A DNA stretch of 5,217 nt from an uncultured Planctomycetales bacterium (GTDB taxonomy: Bacteria; Planctomycetota; Planctomycetia; Isosphaerales; Isosphaeraceae), in NCBI GenBank assembly GCA_937997355.1, contig CALKTZ010000940.1, forward strand, positions 1-5,217. Reading direction: 5' to 3'. The notes under the pieces are model-generated. The model had not been told where the DNA came from. It ran no database searches and worked only from the letters and a program-made list of their open reading frames with translations. Shown here piece after piece: positions 1-5,217 of this stretch. The position numbers were made by a program, and so were the translations under genes. The number at the start of each line of letters is the position of its first letter. Position 1 is the first letter of the stretch.

Positions 1-159
1 TGGGATGATTTCGCGGCAACCCGCCGCGAGCGCATGGGCCATGGAGGTTGTCGCGCGCAGGACATCGATCACGATCGCGACCCCTCCACGCAACGATCCG
101 GGAGGGATCTGGCTCGGCAAAGAGTGAATAAAGATCCTGGGTTCTTCCACTTGCGTCAT
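1..159 (-). CDS. comB: Probable 2-phosphosulfolactate phosphatase (ComB family), N-terminal part, truncated by window edge
   Basis: Reading the minus strand from an ATG at 159-157 gives 53 codons with no stop up to base 1. Residues 26-38 contain a hydrophobic strand followed by the signature D32-V-L-R-A-T-T, then an Ala-rich helix ending in GCREIIP. This order (a 'PPG.LRGG' lead-in, then VIDVLRATT, then ALA.G..EIIP) is what I know from the N-terminus of ComB proteins. These Mg2+-dependent phosphatases remove phosphate from 2-phosphosulfolactate in the coenzyme M route. Many bacteria without coenzyme M also carry the gene, and its role there is unclear. No strong Shine-Dalgarno sits right before the ATG; AGAGGGAAG lies about 12 bases upstream. 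An in-frame TTG four codons further upstream (5' of the ATG) is an alternative start. Most of the protein lies outside the window, so the identification rests on this one motif. Confidence 0.75.
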   Translation of the reverse strand, partial: MTQVEEPRIFIHSLPSQIPPGSLRGGVAIVIDVLRATTSMAHALAAGCREIIP

Positions 160-491
160 ATCGGAAGTCAACTTCCCTCTTGCAACCAGGCCACCCCCCG
201 GATGGCCTCGGGGCCTGAATCGGGACAATTATGGCATAACCGGATGGCTCTTGAGGAGTCCATGCCGACGGAACCGGCGGCCTTGCCCATTTCATCACGG
301 TTGACTCGACCTGTCGCCCGAAACGTCCGATCGAATCAGGAGAAGCGTACTCTCAACGTCCGAGCGAAGGAAGATACGCCGTCATGCTCCTCGTTGAGAC
401 TTGCCCCACGCCTCTTCACCTTCCTGCCGAGGAGCATTTCCGATACGCTTCCGATCCAAAGACCCGGGACTTCGAAAGTCGAGGTGCATGG
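160..491. other. Non-coding divergent intergenic region
   Basis: This stretch separates the minus-strand comB-like gene from the plus-strand acyltransferase, so it should hold promoters for both. I see no convincing protein-coding frame. Small features are a GGAAGT/ACTTCC dyad with a 2-base centre at 164-177, a GC-rich CCCCG/CGGGG hairpin at 196-213, and a CATAAT -10-like hexamer on the minus strand at 233-228. That hexamer has no good -35 partner. TTGACT at 301-306 on the plus strand looks like a -35 but has no matching -10 at normal spacing. If the acyltransferase started at 384 instead of 492, the last 108 bases would be coding. Confidence 0.5.
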
Positions 492-1385
492 ATGCAAGAA
501 CCAAAGGGGCGGTATGTCCCGCTGAGCGGACCCAGGCGATTCATCAACGACCTCGTTCATTTCGCCAGCCAGATCCCGACCGTGCCGGTCAGCCGGACGA
601 TCGACGTTTCCTCGCTCATCGAGCCGAGGAGGAAGCATCGCGCCAGGCCATCATGGGCCTGCCTGTTTATGAAAGCTTACGCGATGGTCGGGGCCGAGCA
701 CGCCCCGCTGCGTCGGGCTCATCTCAATTTCCCCTGGCCCCGACTCTACGAACATCCTTGGATGAATTGCGCCCTCGCCATCGAGCGCACCTATCAGGGG
801 GAGGAAGGGGTCTTCATCGGGCTCTTCCGCGCCGCCGACCAGCAGTCGCTCGACGAGTTGCAGAAATCGGTCCTCTGGTACAAGAACGAAACGATCGAGA
901 AGGTCGGCTTCTATCGCCAGGCGCTGCGATTCAGCAATGTGCCGAGGCCGATCCGCCGCCTCTTCTGGTGGGGGACGCTCAATGTCTCCGGCTACAAGCG
1001 GAGCAAGCGATTCGGCACGTTCGGGCTTTCCAGTTACGGCGCACTCGGCGCGGAATCCCTGCACCCGATCTCACCCCTGACGACGACCCTGACCTACGGT
1101 CCCATCGACGCGACCGGAAAGGTCGTCATCAAGCTCATCTACGATCATCGGGTCCTCGACGGCGCCTATATCGCGCACCGATTGCGCGATATCGAGGAAA
1201 CGTTGAACGGCGCCATCCTCCAAGAACTGAACCACCACCGGCTTGAAGCCGGTGGGTTCGACAGTCGGCTACAAGCCCGACTGATAGGGAGAAAAGACCA
1301 CGAACCCGACTGCTCTCTCTCGATCCGACAACCGCCCCTCGCCAATCTCGGGGATGGCGAATCGCATCCCAGAAAGACCTACTGA
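492..1385 (+). CDS. Stand-alone 2-oxoacid dehydrogenase E2-type (CAT-fold) acyltransferase
   Basis: The product of 297 residues resembles the catalytic domain of dihydrolipoamide acyltransferases, which share the chloramphenicol-acetyltransferase fold. The active-site motif is D218-H219-R-V-L-D223-G224, matching the family pattern HxxxDG, where His is the general base. Upstream, the stretch from about residue 176 (FGTFGLSSYGALG) to SPLTTTLTYGPI matches the conserved E2 strand and loop before the catalytic motif. There is no lipoyl domain and no E1/E3-binding domain, and no E1 or E3 gene is nearby, so it is probably not a working E2 subunit; its acyl acceptor is unknown. I chose ATG 492 because GAGGTG at 481-486 sits 5 bases before it and the recognisable domain begins at once. 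ATG 384, with GAAGGAAG upstream, would add 36 residues that show no family pattern. Residues 247-297 follow the end of the domain and are encoded by a hairpin-rich insert. Confidence 0.8.
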   Translation: MQEPKGRYVPLSGPRRFINDLVHFASQIPTVPVSRTIDVSSLIEPRRKHRARPSWACLFMKAYAMVGAEHAPLRRAHLNFPWPRLYEHPWMNCALAIERTYQGEEGVFIGLFRAADQQSLDELQKSVLWYKNETIEKVGFYRQALRFSNVPRPIRRLFWWGTLNVSGYKRSKRFGTFGLSSYGALGAESLHPISPLTTTLTYGPIDATGKVVIKLIYDHRVLDGAYIAHRLRDIEETLNGAILQELNHHRLEAGGFDSRLQARLIGRKDHEPDCSLSIRQPPLANLGDGESHPRKTY

Positions 1386-1419
1386 AGTGGTCGCCTGAAG
1401 GCGAGGGATTTTAGATCCC
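1229..1419. repeat. Cluster of inverted repeats resembling IS200/IS605-type or REP-type element ends
   Basis: At least four stem-loops follow one another. 1: 1229-1259, GAAC, a 2-base bulge, CCACCGGC, loop TTGAA, GCCGGTGG, GTTC. 2: 1262-1283, CAGTCGG and CCGACTG around an 8-base loop. 3: 1339-1360, TCGCCA and TGGCGA. 4: a tandem pair at 1391-1404 (TCGCC/GGCGA, loop TGAA) and 1405-1419 (GGGAT/ATCCC, loop TTTAG). The octamer CCCGACTG recurs at 1276 and 1305. Imperfect bulged hairpins at both ends of a short segment, without long terminal repeats, fit the ends of IS200/IS605 single-strand transposons, their tnpA/tnpB-less derivatives (PATE-like), or REP sequences. No transposase frame exists here. 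The left part is translated as the acyltransferase tail; the right part lies just beyond its stop. The structures are directly visible; the mobile-element reading is inferred. Confidence 0.5.
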
Positions 1420-1589
1420 AGAACTAGGACATTAATCGAAGGGAGTGGATCGAATTCGCTTCCCGCGACTCATTCCTCGGATGTGATTCCCGGACCACAT
1501 TCGATGGCCCCGGCTGCATCCAGGGTTACCGACCGGGCGAATTCTTCACCTGGTTCCTAAGAAACGGCGAAACGACCGATTGAATGAAG

Positions 1590-1619
1590 GGGGCCTCCAC
1601 GGCGCCGCGTGGAAGCCCC
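1590..1619 (-). terminator. Putative transcription terminator hairpin for the membrane protein gene
   Basis: GGGGC at 1590-1594 pairs with GCCCC at 1615-1619. After one C/A mismatch, TCCACG at 1596-1601 pairs with CGTGGA at 1608-1613, leaving a 6-base loop. On the minus strand the hairpin lies about 36 bases beyond the stop codon of the membrane protein gene. It is followed by CTTCATTCAATC, which is only mildly T-rich, so it is not a textbook intrinsic terminator. Confidence 0.45.
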
Positions 1620-1654
1620 GACGAGTTCGTGATCACCTCCAAGGCCGATCGCAT

Positions 1655-2491
1655 TCAGCGGGATTCGGTTTCCTGGTCGGTCGTCACGCGGACTTCGAGG
1701 CGGCTCATGAGTCGCTTGAGCGCGACTTCCTTGGAGTTGATGAAGAGGACGTTCTCCATCACGATCGCCTTCTCGACATTCGGGACGTGCATCACCAGGC
1801 GCCCGGCGCCGAGCAGCATGAATTCGAAGACGTCGGGGATCTCCTTGTCGAACTTCAAGTTCATCGTCGGGAAGCGTTCGAGGTCGCTGAGCGGGCCGTG
1901 ATGGTGGAGGATCTCGTTGGGGAGGATTTCCCAGTAATCGAGCCATCGCGTCAGGTAAATGATCAGGAATACGATCGACGTGATGACGAAGAACGCCAGG
2001 TAGAAGCCGGGATAGGCGACCGCGTAGACGTGAGCCAGGATGGAGTTGATCGGCTCCATCAGGTTCAACTCATAATACGAACCCAACCATAAGATAAAGA
2101 AGAGCACGAAAAGAATCCCGAGGATGACCCCCACGAGCGTGAAGCGAGGGAAGTCGAGCGCCATCACGATCAGGTTGAAGGCGAAGACGGTGAGGAAGAG
2201 GACGCCCAGGAGATTCTCCGCCCGGCCGAAGCGTTCGACCCTGGTGGCCGTGGGGGAGGATGGCACGACGTCTCCGGCATCCGCCGGGGCCCCGGCGACG
2301 ACGGGGGTCGACTTCGAAGGGTCGGCCAGCCGCTTCTCGGCGATCATCCACATCCCAGCCCAGCAGATCAGCGAAACGACCAGGGTCGGGAATAGGTAGA
2401 TCACCTTGGGATACATGAAGATCTTGATCCCCTTGTCCCGGTTGACCGGCGACGGGGTGGCGGGCTTTGCTGACTTCGGGTCCATGGACAT
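1655..2491 (-). CDS. Four-helix membrane protein with C-terminal cytoplasmic (possibly PH-like) domain
   Basis: The product has 278 residues. A short basic N-terminus (rich in K, S and P) precedes a first membrane segment at about 28-50. A flexible Ala/Pro/Thr linker runs from 55 to 85. Three further hydrophobic segments lie at about 92-113, 117-137 and 155-181. The last ~95 residues are soluble. They begin with RWLDYWEILPNEILHHHGPL, continue through strand-like VFEFMLLGAGRLVMHVP and end in a short helix (KEVALKRLMSRL). The pattern 'aromatic, EI, NEI, hhhG' followed by alternating strands recalls bacterial PH domains such as bPH2 of YdbS-type proteins; this is a weak structural inference. I recognise no enzyme motif and no named family. 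Start: GGAG at minus-strand 2504-2501 is 9 bases from ATG 2491; a second ATG lies two codons in. The gene stands alone, with a hairpin behind it. Confidence 0.8.
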   Translation of the reverse strand: MSMDPKSAKPATPSPVNRDKGIKIFMYPKVIYLFPTLVVSLICWAGMWMIAEKRLADPSKSTPVVAGAPADAGDVVPSSPTATRVERFGRAENLLGVLFLTVFAFNLIVMALDFPRFTLVGVILGILFVLFFILWLGSYYELNLMEPINSILAHVYAVAYPGFYLAFFVITSIVFLIIYLTRWLDYWEILPNEILHHHGPLSDLERFPTMNLKFDKEIPDVFEFMLLGAGRLVMHVPNVEKAIVMENVLFINSKEVALKRLMSRLEVRVTTDQETESR

Positions 2492-2949
2492 GCGATCAAT
2501 CTCCGCGCTGCATTCGCTTCAACGGGGGAGGCACTGGAAAAGATCGACGTGGGCCGCGAGACGCGGCAACTGCCCGCCGAACGCCGCATGATGACGAGGC
2601 GTGGTCATCGTACCGCCCCATTTCACCTCGGTAAAGTCCCCTCATGCGTTGAGTAATATCCCCGGCCGAAGCTTTCGATACGCGATAATGAACCGAGGAA
2701 AACCGGCTCAACCGCCGCCGATTTCTCAAAGGGTTTTCGTCAGCGGAGGCCAATCATTCAAGAATGTTCCGAATCGAGAATCCAGGAAGCGCAGAGTCGA
2801 ATCGAACCCGACCATGAAAATCTTCATGGAATGGTATCACGGTCGCAGGTGGATACTGGCAATGCATGCGGGACGGTCCTAAACTTGACTCCTGCATCTC
2901 TTGGTCGGTTTCGAAGAGTCTTCGTTCGCCAATGAAAGGTGTCACTTCG
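2492..2949. other. Long non-coding region between divergent genes
   Basis: No frame here looks coding: the open frames have arginine/serine-rich, family-less products and lack ribosome sites. The stretch must carry promoters for the membrane protein gene (leftward) and the Spy-like gene (rightward). I could not find a convincing -35/-10 pair; TTGACT at 2885-2890 lacks a -10 at 16-18 bases. Two dyads stand out: CATTC-AA-GAATG at 2755-2766 and the hairpin at 2812-2829. Genuine control elements or a small RNA are possible but not shown. Confidence 0.4.
2812..2829. repeat. Perfect 7-bp inverted repeat (CCATGAA/TTCATGG) with 4-base loop
   Basis: CCATGAA at 2812-2818 and TTCATGG at 2823-2829 flank AATC. 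The dyad lies about 120 bases before the Spy-like gene. It could be an operator or part of a leader transcript. No T-run follows, so a terminator role is unlikely. Confidence 0.35.
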
Positions 2950-3468
2950 ATGATGTCTTCCATCCGTCGATCGCTCGGCGTCCTTGCCGGCACATCGGCC
3001 CTCCTCCTCGGCTCCGGGTTTTATTACTCTCAGGCGCAGGAGCCCGCCCGCTCCAAGGCGACCCCCAAGACCGCCAAGAAGGCCCAACCGCCGGTCGTCG
3101 ACGACGAAGATGAGGCCCCGCCTCCCAAGTCCGCATCGAAAAAATCCGATCCTCATCGTCGGCTCTATGCCTACTTCGGACAACTCGGGCTGACCGAGGC
3201 CCAGAAGAACACAATCTACGATATCCGAGCAAAACACGCGCCGAAAATTGACGCCCTCGAAAAGCAACTGGAAGAGGAACGGGCGCATGCGATGGCCGAG
3301 GCGGAACGGGTGCTGAACCCGTCGCAGAAGAAGCTGCTGGAAGAACGTCGCAAGGCGGCCGCGGCCAAGTCGAGCGCGGAAGCCAAGGAAAAAGCCGAGG
3401 AGGCATCCAAGGACGGCGACCAATCCAAGCCCGCGGCCTCCAAGCGTCGACGGGACCGCGATCGTTAA
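2950..3468 (+). CDS. Exported Spy/CpxP-like 'LTxxQ' protein
   Basis: A product of 172 residues. It begins MMSSIRRS, then a hydrophobic stretch (about 9-25) and a likely signal-peptidase site after SQA near residue 27, so it should be exported to the periplasm. A low-complexity Lys/Ala/Pro and acidic linker (about 30-70) leads to a helical domain with two motifs, LTEAQ (81-85) and LNPSQ (122-126), separated by a charged amphipathic helix. Paired LTxxQ-type motifs are the mark of the Spy/CpxP family of periplasmic chaperones and envelope-stress or metal-sensing proteins. The C-terminus is Ala/Lys/Glu-rich and ends KRRRDRDR. ATG 2950 was chosen because AAAGGTG at 2935-2941 sits 8 bases upstream and the signal peptide starts at once; ATG 2953 is equally close. 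ATG 2932 and ATG 2866 would put extra residues before the signal peptide. The stop overlaps that of the convergent tetR gene. Confidence 0.75.
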   Translation: MMSSIRRSLGVLAGTSALLLGSGFYYSQAQEPARSKATPKTAKKAQPPVVDDEDEAPPPKSASKKSDPHRRLYAYFGQLGLTEAQKNTIYDIRAKHAPKIDALEKQLEEERAHAMAEAERVLNPSQKKLLEERRKAAAAKSSAEAKEKAEEASKDGDQSKPAASKRRRDRDR

Positions 3469-4094
3469 ATCCGCTTCGCAGGGCATTCTCCGATCGCGGG
3501 GGCCAACCCCCGCTCAAGGAGCGCGATCGCCTGCTCGAGATAGGCCCGATCATCCACCTTCCCCGCGGCGACCTCGCCGAAGTGGAGGCGATTTTCGAGC
3601 CAGTAGATGACGAAGCTCAGCAGCATGGCACTCAGATTGACGGGATCGAGGTCCCGGCGAATGAGGTCCCGCTGCTGAGCCCTCTCGATTCGCTTCACCA
3701 TCGCGCGCGTTAATTCCGCCTCCTCGGGAAGCGCGGGGTGGTTCCCCTCCAGCCTGGCCCAGCCGATCAGCTTCACGCACGCCTGGTTTTCCATCAGGTA
3801 GTCAAAGATTCGCGTCAACTCGCTGCGCACATCGAGCGGATGATCCCCCTCGCCGGCAAGATCCGGGAATCGCTCGGCGAATTTATGGATGCCCCAGCGC
3901 CGCACCGCGATATACAGGTCTTGCTTGCAACCGAAATGATGATGAATCAACGGCTGGGAGATCCCCGACGCACAGGAGATGTCGCGCATCGAGGTCCCCG
4001 AGAAGCCCCGGTCCGCAAAAAGGACTTCCGCCGCCTCCAGGACAGCCATCCGCGTCCGCTCCGCATTCCTGCCCCGGACTTGCTCCTCTCCCAT
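3465..4094 (-). CDS. TetR/AcrR-family transcriptional regulator
   Basis: A product of 209 residues, typical of the family. The N-terminal domain reads R.R.AVLEAAEVLFADRGF (about 12-31), then T34-S-M-R-D-I, a turn ASGIS, and the recognition helix QPLIHHHFGCKQDL (about 47-60). This is the classic TetR helix-turn-helix followed by the 'hhHF..K..L' signature. Residues 61-209 are helical, as expected of the ligand-binding and dimer domain, and diverge too far to predict a ligand. Four cysteines occur at scattered places (SCASG, FGCKQ, QACVK, GECPA). The gene is divergent from an efflux adaptor gene whose promoter contains a TetR-style palindrome, so it is probably the local repressor of that operon. 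ATG 4094 is preceded by AGGGGGAG; GTG 4121, with CAGGA upstream, would add nine residues, and I cannot exclude it. Confidence 0.88.
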   Translation of the reverse strand: MGEEQVRGRNAERTRMAVLEAAEVLFADRGFSGTSMRDISCASGISQPLIHHHFGCKQDLYIAVRRWGIHKFAERFPDLAGEGDHPLDVRSELTRIFDYLMENQACVKLIGWARLEGNHPALPEEAELTRAMVKRIERAQQRDLIRRDLDPVNLSAMLLSFVIYWLENRLHFGEVAAGKVDDRAYLEQAIALLERGLAPAIGECPAKRI

Positions 4095-4177
4095 CACTCC
4101 CCCTGAACCCTTCGACCTCACTGAATCCTGCCGGGCAATAGCCGAACTCGCCGCGATCCTGAAAACACCTTAACACG

Positions 4178-4206
4178 TATCAACGATCATTGCTTGTGAT
4201 GAACAA
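4178..4206 (-). promoter_or_regulatory. Possible tetR promoter (weak)
   Basis: On the minus strand, TTGTTC (4206-4201) and TTGATA (4183-4178) are 17 bases apart, a plausible but weak sigma-70 pair about 85 bases before the tetR start. The -35 falls inside the inverted repeat GCTTGT-GATGA-ACAAGC (4192-4208), which would allow autoregulation. Confidence 0.3.
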
Positions 4207-4208
4207 GC
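4192..4208. promoter_or_regulatory. Inverted repeat GCTTGT-N5-ACAAGC, candidate regulator site
   Basis: Two perfect 6-base arms flank GATGA in the tetR/efflux intergenic region, on the tetR side. Its sequence differs from the palindrome at 4348-4361, so the same protein need not bind both. It may be an operator for tetR or for another factor, or a chance dyad. Confidence 0.3.
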
Positions 4209-4316
4209 GACAAATCCCGCGCCCCGTGCCGATCGCAACGAGCTTCATTGTCCTACGCACGCGTCGATCGATCGGATCGCGAACCTATTGCATGAGAAAT
4301 GACTCAGGGAGGTGGC

Positions 4317-4345
4317 TTGACCGAATTCAATCCCTCTTTTATTAT
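4317..4345 (+). promoter_or_regulatory. Sigma-70-type promoter of the efflux operon
   Basis: TTGACC at 4317-4322 and TATTAT at 4340-4345 are separated by exactly 17 bases, each differing from consensus (TTGACA, TATAAT) at one position. Transcription would start near 4352, giving a leader of roughly 35 bases before the ATG at 4386. The orientation matches the adaptor gene. Confidence 0.65.
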
Positions 4346-4347
4346 TG

Positions 4348-4361
4348 ACTGATCGATCAGT
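4348..4361. promoter_or_regulatory. Perfect 14-bp palindrome, probable TetR operator
   Basis: ACTGATC-GATCAGT is self-complementary over 14 bases. Beyond one mismatch (G/A) it gains a further TT/AA match, so symmetry extends over 4345-4364. It lies directly after the -10 hexamer and covers the predicted transcription start. That is where a TetR-family dimer would block RNA polymerase. GATC-rich palindromes of this size are usual for the family; assignment to the adjacent regulator is inferred from position. Confidence 0.65.
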
Positions 4362-4385
4362 AAACAACAAGAGGGGAGATGGCGG

Positions 4386-5217
4386 ATGGGTGCGCGAGAC
4401 GAGGGAAATGGCGAGCCGCGGACTGCCGGCAAAGTTCCTCGGTTCAAGAGGTGGGGCGAAGGAAGTCGTAAAGCCGCGGCGTCGCTCGCCTCGCTCGGGC
4501 TCCTGATTTTGTCGCAGGCGGCCGGTTGCGACAAAGGCAACACCTATGTCGCCCCGCCCCCCCCGGATGTGACGGTGGCGAAACCGACCGTCCAGTCGGT
4601 CACCGACTATCTGGAATATACCGGGACCACCCGCGCGGTCCTTCGCGTCGAGCTCAGGGCGCGCGTGAAAGGGTTCCTGAAGAAGAAGCTGTTCAAGGCG
4701 GGGGCGGACGTCAAGGAAGGGGATCTCCTCTTCGTGATCGATGAGGAGCCCTTCCAGGTCCGGCTTGATCAGGCGAGGGCGAAGCTCGCGGAAGCCGAGG
4801 CCGCGCTCAAGAAGGCCCAGGAATCGAAGGCCCGGCAAATCGCCCAGGCCCAGCTCGACGTCGATCAATCGCAATTGGCCCTCGCGAGGCTGGACGAATC
4901 GCGGACCCGGACACTCTTCGGCCGCAATGCGGGTTCTCGCGAAGAGTTCGACAAGGCCGAGGCGAATCGCAAGAAGTTCGAGGCCCAGCTTGAAGCGGAC
5001 GCCGCCAATGTGGAGCAGAGCAAGGCCGACTACGACATCAACATCCTGGCCGCGAAATCGAGCCTGAAGGCCGCATCGGCGGACGTTCGGAACGCGGAGA
5101 TCGATCTGGGCTATTGCCGGGTCGTCGCGCCGTTCAACGGCCGGATCACGATCAACGAGGTCGATGAGGGGAACTACGTCGGCGACGGCCAGGCCACCGT
5201 GCTGGCGACGATCGTCA
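4386..5217 (+). CDS. RND-type efflux membrane fusion (adaptor) lipoprotein, HlyD/AcrA family; 3' end outside window
   Basis: The frame is open for 277 codons to the window end. A basic N-terminus (RFKRW...SRK) precedes a hydrophobic segment (about 31-44) and the lipobox-like QAAGC with Cys48, implying a lipid-anchored periplasmic protein; Ala rather than Leu at -3 is slightly atypical. The first half of the lipoyl (biotinyl-like) domain spans about 87-119 (RARVKGFL...VKEGDLLFVID). A long Ala/Lys/Glu/Gln-rich alpha-hairpin follows (about 120-241), turning near FGRNAGSREEFD. The second lipoyl half begins GYCRVVAPFNGRI (242-254), and the start of the beta-barrel follows. Such adaptors link an inner-membrane RND pump to an outer-membrane channel. 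The ATG is preceded by GAGGGGAG with 7 bases spacing; an ATG at 4379 is out of frame. The divergent TetR and its palindrome suggest substrate-induced expression. Pump genes would be expected downstream. Confidence 0.92.
   Translation, partial: MGARDEGNGEPRTAGKVPRFKRWGEGSRKAAASLASLGLLILSQAAGCDKGNTYVAPPPPDVTVAKPTVQSVTDYLEYTGTTRAVLRVELRARVKGFLKKKLFKAGADVKEGDLLFVIDEEPFQVRLDQARAKLAEAEAALKKAQESKARQIAQAQLDVDQSQLALARLDESRTRTLFGRNAGSREEFDKAEANRKKFEAQLEADAANVEQSKADYDINILAAKSSLKAASADVRNAEIDLGYCRVVAPFNGRITINEVDEGNYVGDGQATVLATIV

Noticed and set aside
34..525. Plus-strand open frame of 163 codons at the left edge
   Set aside because: Its start lies inside the comB-like gene on the opposite strand. The product has no recognisable pattern and is rich in Arg/Ser/Pro, as expected of an out-of-frame reading.
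401..1246. Long plus-strand frame overlapping the acyltransferase
   Set aside because: It is the +2 shadow of the acyltransferase; the product is Arg/Pro-rich with no motifs, while the other frame has the HxxxDG active site.
2885..2890. TTGACT as -35 of the Spy-like gene promoter
   Set aside because: No -10-like hexamer lies 16-18 bases downstream.
2824..3486. Long minus-strand frame opposite the Spy-like gene
   Set aside because: Gly/Leu/Arg-rich antisense reading of a Lys/Ala/Glu-rich gene; no ribosome site or family pattern, and it overlaps the tetR end.
4265..4274. CGATCGATCG as a second repressor site
   Set aside because: It shares only the GATCGATC core with the 4348-4361 palindrome and lacks the ACT/AGT arms; GATCG words are common throughout the window.
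4557..4564. Run of eight C in the adaptor gene, a possible phase-variation tract
   Set aside because: It encodes a plausible Pro linker after the lipid anchor in a high-GC genome, and the frame is intact; one copy gives no evidence of slippage.
4245..4874. Minus-strand frame of 209 codons opposite the adaptor gene
   Set aside because: It would cover the efflux promoter and operator and the 5' half of the well-supported adaptor gene; the product shows no domain.

Overview
The window is GC-rich, with frequent GATCG words. It carries a ComB-type phosphatase start, a stand-alone E2-type acyltransferase, a Spy/CpxP-like 'LTxxQ' secreted protein, and a TetR regulator divergent from an RND-type adaptor lipoprotein. 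The style of these proteins suggests a planctomycete, probably of the Isosphaeraceae. That assignment is an inference from gene content and sequence style; no marker gene is present.

Layout, left to right. (1) Bases 1-159, minus strand: the first 53 codons of a probable 2-phosphosulfolactate phosphatase (comB), running off the left edge. (2) Bases 160-491: non-coding, separating divergent genes. (3) Bases 492-1385, plus strand: a free-standing 2-oxoacid-dehydrogenase E2/CAT-fold acyltransferase. Its last ~50 codons lie in a cluster of inverted repeats (1229-1419) that looks like the ends of a small IS200/IS605-type or REP-type element. (4) Bases 1655-2491, minus strand: a four-helix membrane protein with a C-terminal cytoplasmic domain, possibly PH-like. 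A strong hairpin lies just downstream of it at 1590-1619. (5) Bases 2492-2949: a long non-coding divergent gap. (6) Bases 2950-3468, plus strand: an exported Spy/CpxP-like protein. Its stop codon overlaps the stop codon of the convergent gene through a shared TTAA. (7) Bases 3465-4094, minus strand: a TetR/AcrR-family regulator. (8) Bases 4095-4385: a divergent control region. It has a near-consensus sigma-70 promoter (TTGACC, 17 bp, TATTAT) followed at the expected transcription start by a perfect 14-bp palindrome. (9) Bases 4386 to the right edge, plus strand: a membrane-fusion-protein (HlyD/AcrA-type) lipoprotein, cut off by the window end.

The clearest functional unit is the last one. A TetR repressor appears to control a divergently transcribed tripartite efflux operon through the palindrome; the pump and outer-membrane genes would be expected to the right of the window. 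The other genes are single transcription units on alternating strands with no obvious shared pathway. I see no CRISPR array, tRNA, rRNA, intact transposase gene or clear defence system. The most unusual local signal is the hairpin cluster that seems to have supplied a new C-terminus to the acyltransferase.
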